From: UBA9845 sp051889975
GTDB lineage: Bacteria > Bacillota > Clostridia > Christensenellales > UBA1242
DNA length: 22,332 nt
Assembly (NCBI GenBank): GCA_051889975.1
Contig: JBJFDJ010000041.1
Coordinates: 1-22,332, forward strand
Reading direction: 5' to 3'
This document shows, piece after piece, positions 13,283 to 19,456 of the stretch. Position 1 is the first letter of the stretch. The number at the start of each line of letters is the position of its first letter. A model generated the notes under the pieces. That model was not told the DNA's origin. It searched no databases and was given only the letters and a program-made list of their open reading frames with translations. Both the position numbers and the translations under genes were made by a program.

Positions 13283-13483
13283 ATGGAAACAAAAATCAAT
13301 ACTGATTTAATAAGAGATTATATGCGTGCAAATAATTTATCAAAACAAGAATTTTGCAAAAGTTGCAAAATTAGCATTGGAGTTTTAAACAAAATTTTAA
13401 ATGGAAAAGAAAATTTTAGAATTTCTGCTCTATTAAAAATTTCAAGATTGATAAATGTTGAATTATATAAATTATTTATTTAA
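13283..13483 (+). CDS. Small HTH protein (Cro-like), 66 aa
   Basis: A second helix-turn-helix protein of XRE type. Helices around residues 20-42 (SKQEFCKSCKISIGVLNKIL) form the HTH, followed by ISALLKISRLINVELYKLFI. Compared with the repressor it has a more divergent recognition segment and two Cys. The ATG has AAGGAG 7 nt upstream. It is driven by the strong promoter at 13235, which carries operator O1. By layout it plays the Cro part against the XRE repressor. Its last 23 bp also occur at 12915-12937 as a remnant of a second copy. Confidence 0.85.
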   Translation: METKINTDLIRDYMRANNLSKQEFCKSCKISIGVLNKILNGKENFRISALLKISRLINVELYKLFI

Positions 13484-13513
13484 AAAAAGCCAAAGATTTT
13501 GTCTTTGGTTTTT
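13461..13513. repeat. 53-bp perfect direct repeat (copy C side)
   Basis: The natural counterpart of 12915-12967: last codons of the HTH gene plus the terminator. Confidence 0.95.
13482..13513. terminator. Bidirectional terminator C
   Basis: Same CCAAAGA/TCTTTGG stem (13490-13508), serving the HTH gene on the plus strand and the convergent prfA on the minus strand. Confidence 0.85.
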
Positions 13514-13516
13514 GTT

Positions 13517-14587
13517 TTAAGCGACTTGTTTTTCTAGTTTTGCTTTTTGGTCGGCAAGTTCTAGGGCTGTGATTAATTCGTCAAGGTCACCATTCATAAA
13601 GTTTGTTATTGAATAAAGCGTGAATCCAATGCGATGGTCGGTAACTCTACCTTGTGGAAAGTTGTATGTGCGAATGCGCTCACTTCGGTCGCCTGTGCCA
13701 ATTTGACTGCGACGATTTTCACGATATTTTTCGTCAACTTCCATTTTTTGCATATCGTAGAGTTTGCTTTTTAAAATAAGCATTGCTTTTTCACGGTTTT
13801 GAATTTGGCTTCGTTGGTCTTGGCATGCAACAACAACTCCGGTTGGAATGTGTGTTATGCGCACTGCACTATCTGTTTTGTTGATGTGCTGACCACCAGC
13901 ACCACTTGCACGATATGTGTCTATGCGCAAGTCCTTTTCGTTTATTTCAATTTCAACATCTTCTTGCTCTGGCAAAACTGCAACTGTTATTGTTGAAGTG
14001 TGAACTCTGCCCTGCGTTTCGGTTTCGGGCACTCTTTGAACTCTGTGCACACCACTTTCGTATTTAAGTTTTGCATAAACGCCGTTGCCACTAATCATAA
14101 AAGTGCATTCTTTTGCGCCACCAAGTTCGGTTTCGTTTAAGTCTATCATTTCAACTTTCCAGCGTTTAGACTCGGCATATTTTGTATACATACGCAAAAT
14201 TTCGGTTGCAAAAAGGGCTGCTTCGTCACCACCAGCGCCACCTCTGATTTCCACAATAACATTTTTGTCATCGTTTTCATCTTTTGGCAACATAAGAACT
14301 CTTAATTTTTGTTCTAGTTCTTCTTTTTTGGCATTTCCTTCGTGGATTTCTTGCTCAAAATACGATTTCATTTCAGGGTCGGTTTCGGTGTTTTTTAAAT
14401 CAGTTGCGACCAAAACATTTTGCTCAACTTTTAAATACTCATCATACAGTTCAACAATTGGTGTTAAATTTTTAAGTTCTTTGCCAAGTTCCTTTGATTT
14501 TTTAACATCTTGCAAAACTTCTGGCTGACTTAAAAGTTCAGTCACTTCTGACAAGCGTTTTTTTATGATATCGCATTTTTCTATCAT
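13517..14587 (-). CDS. prfA: Peptide chain release factor 1
   Basis: RF1 recognises UAA and UAG stop codons and triggers peptide release. The 356 residues match family length. The stop-codon-reading tripeptide PxT is PET at 187-189 (in RVPETETQGR), which marks RF1 rather than RF2 (SPF). The catalytic GGQ is at 231-233 (GAGGQHINKT). GGAGAA lies upstream, and the ATG overlaps the prmC stop (ATGA, 4 nt), so translation is coupled. The neighbour prmC methylates this GGQ glutamine. Confidence 0.97.
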   Translation of the reverse strand: MIEKCDIIKKRLSEVTELLSQPEVLQDVKKSKELGKELKNLTPIVELYDEYLKVEQNVLVATDLKNTETDPEMKSYFEQEIHEGNAKKEELEQKLRVLMLPKDENDDKNVIVEIRGGAGGDEAALFATEILRMYTKYAESKRWKVEMIDLNETELGGAKECTFMISGNGVYAKLKYESGVHRVQRVPETETQGRVHTSTITVAVLPEQEDVEIEINEKDLRIDTYRASGAGGQHINKTDSAVRITHIPTGVVVACQDQRSQIQNREKAMLILKSKLYDMQKMEVDEKYRENRRSQIGTGDRSERIRTYNFPQGRVTDHRIGFTLYSITNFMNGDLDELITALELADQKAKLEKQVA

Positions 14588-15396
14588 TTTAATTCTCCAA
14601 CTACAATTCGTTCTATATTATTATAATCTTTTTTTATGTAACAAGCAAAGCCATTTTGCTCAAAAATATTTTTTACATCTTGGGCTTGGTCAAAACCAAC
14701 TTCCACCAACACAACGCCATTTTGAGTTAAGTGTTGTTTGCTTTGCAAAGCAATTATGTTGTAAAAGTCCAAACCACTTTTTCCGCCGTCTAAACTAATC
14801 AACGGGTCATATTTTTTAACTTCGTCATCCAGTTTTTGTATGTCGTCAGTTTTGATGTAAGGTGGGTTGCTGACAATGATGTCAAATTTTTGTTTTATGT
14901 TTTTAAACATATCGCTTTTAACAAAATTAACTTTTGCGTCATTTTGTTTTGCGTTGTATTTTGCAATTTTTAGTGCCTTTTGGCTTATGTCACTTGCAAA
15001 CACACTTGCTGTGCTGTTTTTTGCAAGGGCAACTGCAATTGCACCACTGCCTGTGCACAAGTCTAGCACATAATCATTTTGATTTGTGTGCTTTAAAGTT
15101 TCTTCCACAAGCAGTTCGGTTTCGGGTCTTGGGCACAAAACATTTTTGTCAACCTTAAAAGTCAAGCCATAAAAATACGCCCTTTTAAAAATTTTTTGTA
15201 TGGGCATGCCATCAAGCCTTTTTTTGACGGCAGACATAATTTTTTTATGTTCTTTGTTTGTTAGTTCAGTTCTTACCAAAAGTTTGGCTGTTGAGCAATT
15301 TAACACTTCACAAAAAAGAATATTGACTTGTTGTAAATCAATATTGCTTTTTTTAAAAATATCAATAATTTGTTTTTTGCAATCAATTAACTTCAT
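14584..15396 (-). CDS. prmC: Release factor glutamine methyltransferase PrmC
   Basis: A SAM-dependent methyltransferase that methylates the Gln of the GGQ motif in release factors. The 270-residue protein has the N-terminal helical substrate domain (residues 1-80) and PRPETE at 89-94. It also has the SAM loop DLCTGSGAIAVALA (112-125) and the N-methyltransferase signature NPPY at 177-180. It overlaps prfA by 4 nt, the conserved prmC-prfA pairing. No clear ribosome site precedes the ATG, and a terminator-like hairpin lies between rpmE and this gene, so its expression may be attenuated. Confidence 0.95.
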   Translation of the reverse strand: MKLIDCKKQIIDIFKKSNIDLQQVNILFCEVLNCSTAKLLVRTELTNKEHKKIMSAVKKRLDGMPIQKIFKRAYFYGLTFKVDKNVLCPRPETELLVEETLKHTNQNDYVLDLCTGSGAIAVALAKNSTASVFASDISQKALKIAKYNAKQNDAKVNFVKSDMFKNIKQKFDIIVSNPPYIKTDDIQKLDDEVKKYDPLISLDGGKSGLDFYNIIALQSKQHLTQNGVVLVEVGFDQAQDVKNIFEQNGFACYIKKDYNNIERIVVGELK

Positions 15397-15410
15397 GTTT
15401 TAAACTGAAC

Positions 15411-15432
15411 AAAAAACTAGTATTGCTACTAG
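15411..15432 (-). terminator. Terminator or attenuator between rpmE and prmC
   Basis: On the minus strand CTAGTA-GCAA-TACTAG is followed by TTTTTT. It lies after the rpmE stop and before prmC. As prmC has no evident promoter of its own, it may act as a partial terminator that lowers prmC-prfA levels relative to L31. Confidence 0.75.
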
Positions 15433-15440
15433 CTTTTGCA

Positions 15441-15647
15441 TTATTCCAAATTAAATTTTTTCTTGAATTTATCAACACGACCACTAGAATCGACAATTTT
15501 TCTTTTGCCAGTATAAAAAGGGTGACAATTGTTGCAGATATCAACTCTTATAATGTCGCCTGCGTGTGTGCTCATAGTTTCAAATTCAGCACCACAAGCG
15601 CAAACAACTTTAACTTTGTGGTAATCTGGATGTATTTCTTGTTTCAT
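15441..15647 (-). CDS. rpmE: 50S ribosomal protein L31, zinc-binding type
   Basis: A 68-residue L31. The N-terminal KQEIHPDYHKV motif is typical, and C16, C18, C38 and C41 (CACG, CNNC) form the zinc ribbon of the C+ form, so it is the zinc-dependent version. HPFYTGK is the family signature. The ATG has GAGGTG at good spacing. It is the first gene of rpmE-prmC-prfA. Confidence 0.97.
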   Translation of the reverse strand: MKQEIHPDYHKVKVVCACGAEFETMSTHAGDIIRVDICNNCHPFYTGKRKIVDSSGRVDKFKKKFNLE

Positions 15648-15676
15648 TTTTCACCTCGCTAGATATTAACTGATTT

Positions 15677-15705
15677 ATTATATCTTACAATTAATTTCTA
15701 GTCAA
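15677..15705 (-). promoter_or_regulatory. Strong sigma-A promoter of rpmE
   Basis: TTGACT (15700-15705), 17-bp spacer, TATAAT (15677-15682) on the minus strand: 11 of 12 consensus bases, starting 15 bp after the murC stop. Confidence 0.85.
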
Positions 15706-15719
15706 GGGTTTTTGTGCAA

Positions 15720-17072
15720 TTAGTTGTGCAAATAATTGCGCTTTATTTGTTCAGCCAAACTATAAACACTTCCTGCGCCCAAAATCAAAATCACGCTGTC
15801 GGTTGCTTTTTTTAGTTCTTCAAGGCATTTATCATAGGTTTTTATGTAACTAACTTTTTTTGCCTTTAACAAAAGAGTATTGTAAAGGTCTTTTGATGTG
15901 CCACCCTTTAAGAGTTTTTCTCTTGCCGAATATGTGGGCAAAAGTATCACTTCATCTGCACTGCTTAAGGCAGTTACAAAGTCATAAAACAATGCTTTTG
16001 TGCGAGTGTAAGTGTGTGGCTCATAAACTGCCACAACTTTTTTGCCATACACTTTTTTTGTTGCCTGTATGCAATTTGCAATTTGCGTTGGATGGTGGGC
16101 ATAGTCGGCAATTACAAAATTATCATTTAACTTGCCCATATATTCATATCTGCGTTTAATCCCCTGAAATTCTTTTAATGCTTTTTGCTGAATATCTTTG
16201 TCAATGCCAAAAAAATCACTAACGCTTATGGCACACAATGCATTTAACACATTGTATTCGCCAATCATATTTAAAACAAACTTTTGATAAAACTTTTGAT
16301 TTTTATATGCATCAAACTCAATTCTGTCTTCAAAGTGCCGGATATGTCTTGCCGTAAAATTGCCATTTTTTCCATAAGTTGTGGCATTGCTGTCGTTTAA
16401 AAACATCTTATATTTTTCCAAGACAATGTTTTGTTTTGTTGTTGTGTTTGCAAATTCTTCAAAGGCTTGTGCATATTCCAAGGCATTTTTATAGCAGTCT
16501 GGGTGGTCGTAATCAATGTTTAAAATGACCGACACATCGTGTTTTAGTTTTAAAAAGTGCCGTTTGTATTCGCAGGCTTCCACAATCAAATAATTGTTGT
16601 CGCCAATGACCAAATTGCCGTTTGCCTCACTTTCGCCACCCACCAAAATTGTTGGATTTAGCCCTGCTTTGTTAAATATTTTGCCAACAAGGGCGCAAAC
16701 TGTTGTTTTGCCATGAGAACCTGCAATTGCCACAACATTTTTAAACTCTTTTGAAAGTTTACCCAAAAAGTCAGCGCGCTCAAATACCAACACGCCTTGC
16801 TCTTTTGCAGTTTTAACTTCTATGTTATCTTCACCAACAGCACAAGTGTAAACAACAAGGTCGGCACCTTTTATGTTGCTTTTTTTGTGCCCAATATGTA
16901 TATCTAGCCCAAGATGTGTTAATTCGTCTGTTATGTTGCTTTTTGTCTTGTCACTTCCACTTACAAAAACACCCCTAGAAAAACAAAGTTTTGCAAGGGC
17001 ACTCATGCTAATTCCACCCACTCCAACAAAGTGAATATGCCTAAATTTTACAAAAAAACTATTATTTATCAC
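15720..17072 (-). CDS. murC: UDP-N-acetylmuramate--L-alanine ligase
   Basis: MurC adds L-alanine to UDP-MurNAc, the first peptide step of peptidoglycan synthesis, in the cytoplasm. The 450-residue protein has the N-terminal Rossmann motif HFVGVGGISMSALA (14-27), the ATP-binding GSHGKTT at 118-124, and DYAHHPTQI and EPHTYTRT in the C-terminal domain. The start is GTG at 17072 with no Shine-Dalgarno. TATAAT ends 5 nt before it, and the next Met (residue 23) would remove the Rossmann loop, so GTG is the most likely start. It is divergent from spoVG, an adjacency known to me from clostridia. Confidence 0.95.
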   Translation of the reverse strand: MINNSFFVKFRHIHFVGVGGISMSALAKLCFSRGVFVSGSDKTKSNITDELTHLGLDIHIGHKKSNIKGADLVVYTCAVGEDNIEVKTAKEQGVLVFERADFLGKLSKEFKNVVAIAGSHGKTTVCALVGKIFNKAGLNPTILVGGESEANGNLVIGDNNYLIVEACEYKRHFLKLKHDVSVILNIDYDHPDCYKNALEYAQAFEEFANTTTKQNIVLEKYKMFLNDSNATTYGKNGNFTARHIRHFEDRIEFDAYKNQKFYQKFVLNMIGEYNVLNALCAISVSDFFGIDKDIQQKALKEFQGIKRRYEYMGKLNDNFVIADYAHHPTQIANCIQATKKVYGKKVVAVYEPHTYTRTKALFYDFVTALSSADEVILLPTYSAREKLLKGGTSKDLYNTLLLKAKKVSYIKTYDKCLEELKKATDSVILILGAGSVYSLAEQIKRNYLHN

Positions 17073-17077
17073 AAAAT

Positions 17078-17107
17078 ATTATATGAAAATTAAAAATTAT
17101 GCGTTAA
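17078..17107 (-). promoter_or_regulatory. Promoter of murC, apparently leaderless
   Basis: TATAAT (17078-17083, minus) stands 5 nt from the GTG start, with a weak TTAACG -35 (17102-17107) at 18-bp spacing. The predicted +1 falls at or within a base or two of the start codon. Confidence 0.5.
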
Positions 17108-17132
17108 AAAAAATAAAAATTGTTTAAATTTG

Positions 17133-17161
17133 TTGCTAGAAATTTTAAATATGTGTAAAAT
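17133..17161 (+). promoter_or_regulatory. Promoter of spoVG
   Basis: TTGCTA (17133-17138), 17-bp spacer, TAAAAT (17156-17161). Transcription is predicted to start about 17168. Confidence 0.65.
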
Positions 17162-17167
17162 ATTAAT

Positions 17168-17182
17168 AAGCAAAAGTTGCTT
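17168..17182 (+). other. Hairpin at the predicted 5' end of spoVG mRNA
   Basis: AAGCAA-AAG-TTGCTT begins at the predicted +1. Terminal 5' stems of this kind often protect mRNAs from decay; that role is inferred. Confidence 0.4.
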
Positions 17183-17209
17183 AACAAAATAAAAGGAAGG
17201 TAAAAAACA

Positions 17210-17500
17210 GTGTTAAAAATCACAGACGTTCGTGTTAGACTTGTTAAAAAAGACGACAGCAAATTAAAAGCAGTTGCTTCAATCACAATTGATGGTTGCT
17301 TTGTTGTTCATGAAATTAGAGTTATTGAAGGAGCAAATGGTTGCTTTGTTGCAATGCCAAGCAGAAAAACACCAGACGGTGAATTTAAAGACACTGCACA
17401 TCCAATTGACACTCCAACAAGAGAATTTGTTGACAAAACAGTTTTAGAAGCATACGAAAAAGCAGTTAAAGAATCTGCTGATGCTCCACAAGCTGAATAG
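17210..17500 (+). CDS. spoVG: SpoVG-family RNA/DNA-binding regulator
   Basis: A 96-residue SpoVG. It begins LKITDVRVRLVKKDD and contains the conserved core ASITIDGCFVVHEIRVIEG, the FVAMPSRKTPDGEFKD loop and HPIDTPTREFVDKTVLEAYE. SpoVG proteins bind nucleic acids and affect division, sporulation and surface functions in Firmicutes. The gene is also kept in non-sporulating species, so it does not prove sporulation. The start is GTG, 9 nt after AAGGAAGG. The gene has its own promoter and is divergent from murC. Confidence 0.96.
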   Translation: MLKITDVRVRLVKKDDSKLKAVASITIDGCFVVHEIRVIEGANGCFVAMPSRKTPDGEFKDTAHPIDTPTREFVDKTVLEAYEKAVKESADAPQAE

Positions 17501-17613
17501 TTTTGCACAAATTTTAGACGATTTTTAAATTTTGTAAATGTAATATTTATAGCATCATAGTATTGATGAATGATAGTCAAAAATTATCTTTATTTTTATG
17601 ACTACTTATTAAG

Positions 17614-17710
17614 TTGAAATATTCTTTTTAAATGGTAAAATAGTTTTAAACACGAACAAAAAAACAAAATGGGTAAAAAAACCACGAGTCAACGCTCGTG
17701 ATTTTTTATT
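17614..17710 (+). ncRNA. Candidate short transcript (promoter plus terminator, no clear gene)
   Basis: TTGAAA (17614-17619), 16-bp spacer and TAAAAT (17636-17641) form a plausible promoter. About 60 nt after its predicted +1 comes a strong terminator, CACGAG-TCAACG-CTCGTG followed by ATTTTTT (17683-17707). The transcript would be only 60 nt and contains a 10-codon frame (MGKKTTSQRS, 17669-17701) without a ribosome site. Alternatively the hairpin is simply the spoVG terminator and the promoter match is chance. Confidence 0.3.
17683..17710 (+). terminator. Terminator downstream of spoVG
   Basis: CACGAG-TCAACG-CTCGTG, a GC-containing 6-bp stem, followed by ATTTTTTATTTT. It lies 180 bp after the spoVG stop with no gene between. 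Confidence 0.85.
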
Positions 17711-17754
17711 TTCGTTAACTACTCTATTTGCAAGTTGATAAGAAGAACATAAAA

Positions 17755-17791
17755 GCCGTCAAAGTAAGGGCGAAGCGGTTACTTTGGTGGC
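17755..17791 (+). repeat. GC-rich hairpin element, possible dispersed repeat
   Basis: GCCGTCAAAGTAA and TTACTTTGGTGGC form a 13-bp stem with two G-U wobbles when read as plus-strand RNA. The loop GGGCGAAGCGG can itself close as GC-GAA-GC. On the minus strand the wobbles would be mismatches, so a plus-strand RNA is favoured. It stands out as about 54% GC in AT-rich DNA and shares words with 9795-9872. The rest of 17711-17896 shows nothing else. Confidence 0.55.
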
Positions 17792-17896
17792 GTGTGCTTA
17801 ATTTGTATATCTATATCTATTTTTTATATTTATATTCTAAAACGTTTTTGTTAATTAAATAAAATCAATAAAAATTAATAAAGTTGCCCAAATATA

Positions 17897-17926
17897 CATT
17901 AAAAAACACCATTAGGTGTTTTTTTA
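17897..17926. terminator. Bidirectional terminator after the RluA-family gene
   Basis: AAAACACC-ATTA-GGTGTTTT is an 8-bp stem with A-rich and T-rich flanks. It lies directly at the 3' end of the minus-strand pseudouridine synthase gene. Confidence 0.8.
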
Positions 17927-18610
17927 AATATTTGAAATTTTTGTAAAATCAAAATAATTCCAAGGAGTTTCATCTTGCTGTGGGTAACAAACAAAATTCA
18001 TAATTTTGTGGCTAACAGGGTGTTCAAAACAAAGTTTATAACTCCAAAGTGCCAAGTTCCAACCCTTTGCAACATCGCCCTTGTATTTTACATCGCCAAA
18101 AACTGGATGCCCGATTGTTGCCATTTGCACCCTTATTTGATGGCTTCTGCCAGTGATAAGTTTGCATTCAACAAGTGACAACTTGTCGGTTGACTGCAAA
18201 ACCCTGTAAGTTAATTCTGCTTTTTTTGCACCTTCTTCAAGTTGTGGCACAACTGTAACCTTGTTGAGTTTTGCGTCTTTTTTTAAGTAGTTGACCAAAT
18301 AATCAGTTTCATATTTTGGCTTGCCAACAACAACGGTCAAATATTTTTTTTCTAACTCGCCATTTTTAATTGCTTCTGTCATACGGCTTGCGCACTTGCT
18401 TGTTTTGGCAAAGACCATAAGCCCACCTGTTGGCCTATCAAGCCTGTGCAAAAGTCCAACATACGCTTCGCCCTTTTTGTTGTATGTTTGCTTTAAGTAT
18501 TCCTTAACCATTGTTTGCATATCTTTGTCGCCACTTTCATCTTTTTGGCTTGGAACATTTTGTGGCTTTACAACCACAATTAAATGATTGTCTTCGTAAA
18601 TAATATTCAT
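17924..18610 (-). CDS. RluA-family pseudouridine synthase, no S4 domain
   Basis: A 228-residue RNA pseudouridine synthase. HRLDRPTGGL at about 55-64 contains the catalytic Asp (D58), and GRSHQIRVQMATIGHPVFGD is the second family signature. Unlike the rluD product in this window it lacks the S4 domain and is short, so it belongs to a different subgroup; the RNA target is unknown. The start was set at ATG 18610 rather than the preceding TTG (18613). GGAG lies 10 nt upstream, and the ATG overlaps the stop of the upstream gene by one base (TGATG), so the two are translationally coupled. Confidence 0.93.
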   Translation of the reverse strand: MNIIYEDNHLIVVVKPQNVPSQKDESGDKDMQTMVKEYLKQTYNKKGEAYVGLLHRLDRPTGGLMVFAKTSKCASRMTEAIKNGELEKKYLTVVVGKPKYETDYLVNYLKKDAKLNKVTVVPQLEEGAKKAELTYRVLQSTDKLSLVECKLITGRSHQIRVQMATIGHPVFGDVKYKGDVAKGWNLALWSYKLCFEHPVSHKIMNFVCYPQQDETPWNYFDFTKISNI

Positions 18611-19323
18611 CAATAATTCTCCATAATGCTGTTTATATCCATTATGTCACTTACACTTATGATGCCAAGTGGCATATCTGTATCACTTCCATTTTTTGTT
18701 ATCAAAATAACAAGCAATTTTCTGTTTTTATAAAACAAGTTTAAAACATTTTCAAGTGTTATGTTTTGATTTGCAATTGCATAATATGTATCAGAAATTT
18801 GGCTTGATACCACTTCGCCAATCAAAACTTTTTTGCAAAATTCATCCAAATTTTTTTTGTTTAAAATTGCTTTACCCAAGCAGTCAAGCAATCTTTGACC
18901 ATTTGCAATGCCAACAAGTTTTTGTCCGTCATAAACTGGCAGGTTGCTGTAACCACTTTTGCTAATTGTTTCAATAACTTTTTGCAAGGTGTCATTTGCC
19001 TTGACGCATAAAACATCTTTTCGGCAAATGCTGTCTAGTGCGCGTGGTGGCGTTGTAATTAACTTTGCAATGCGTTCTATTTTTTCAACAACGCTGGTGT
19101 GTGGCTCGGCAATAATTTCTTCTCCATGATTGCTGTGGACAATTGCATTGCGCAGTCTGCCATAGTCAACAAGGTCGTCTTCATATTTTCTTATAACGCT
19201 GTTTATGACAACACTGCGCCTTATGATATCCGAAAAAGCCATGCTACGATTAAAATTATATTGCGTTCTTAACCCATGGTCTATTTGATTGTATGCTTTT
19301 AAAAATCTTTCTGCATTACTCAT
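18610..19323 (-). CDS. HEPN-like plus CBS-pair protein
   Basis: A 237-residue protein. Residues 1-90 are helical and contain RNAIVH at 58-63, an R-x4-H motif like the catalytic motif of HEPN RNase domains (NFNRSMAFSDIIRRS and YEDDLVDYGRLRNAIVHS are the main helices). Residues about 95-145 (DSICRKDVLCVKANDTLQKV ... LPVYDGQKLVGIANGQRLL) form one CBS domain. Residues about 170-232 (EVVSSQISDTYYAI... GIISVSDIMDI) form the second. CBS pairs bind adenine nucleotides and act as energy or ligand sensors. Together this suggests a nucleotide-controlled helical domain; RNase activity is not shown. GGAGA gives a good ribosome site. It is first in an operon with the pseudouridine synthase. Confidence 0.85.
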   Translation of the reverse strand: MSNAERFLKAYNQIDHGLRTQYNFNRSMAFSDIIRRSVVINSVIRKYEDDLVDYGRLRNAIVHSNHGEEIIAEPHTSVVEKIERIAKLITTPPRALDSICRKDVLCVKANDTLQKVIETISKSGYSNLPVYDGQKLVGIANGQRLLDCLGKAILNKKNLDEFCKKVLIGEVVSSQISDTYYAIANQNITLENVLNLFYKNRKLLVILITKNGSDTDMPLGIISVSDIMDINSIMENY

Positions 19324-19357
19324 AAAATCTCCAAATACTGCAACTTATATATTACAT

Positions 19358-19385
19358 TTTATAACAAAAATGCACAAATGTGCAA
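19358..19385 (-). promoter_or_regulatory. Candidate promoter of the HEPN-CBS operon overlapping a hairpin
   Basis: TTGCAC (19380-19385), 16-bp spacer and TATAAA (19358-19363) on the minus strand. The stem TGCACA-AA-TGTGCA (19371-19384), followed on the minus strand by TTTTT, overlaps it and could instead be a weak uvrC terminator. The two readings are not exclusive. Confidence 0.45.
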
Positions 19386-19456
19386 ATGTTATTTACAACA
19401 TATATTTTTTAAATTTTTTAAACTTTTTGTTAAATATTTGCAAAAAAAGTGCAAAA

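Noticed and set aside
13799..13996. Plus-strand frames inside prfA, and other long antisense frames in groEL, murC and uvrC
   Set aside because: They are shadows of well-supported genes, without ribosome sites or family motifs.
14584..19323. Reassigned genetic code (TGA as Trp) because of the low GC content
   Set aside because: TGA acts as the stop of prmC and of the HEPN-CBS gene, with overlapping downstream starts that make sense only if TGA terminates.
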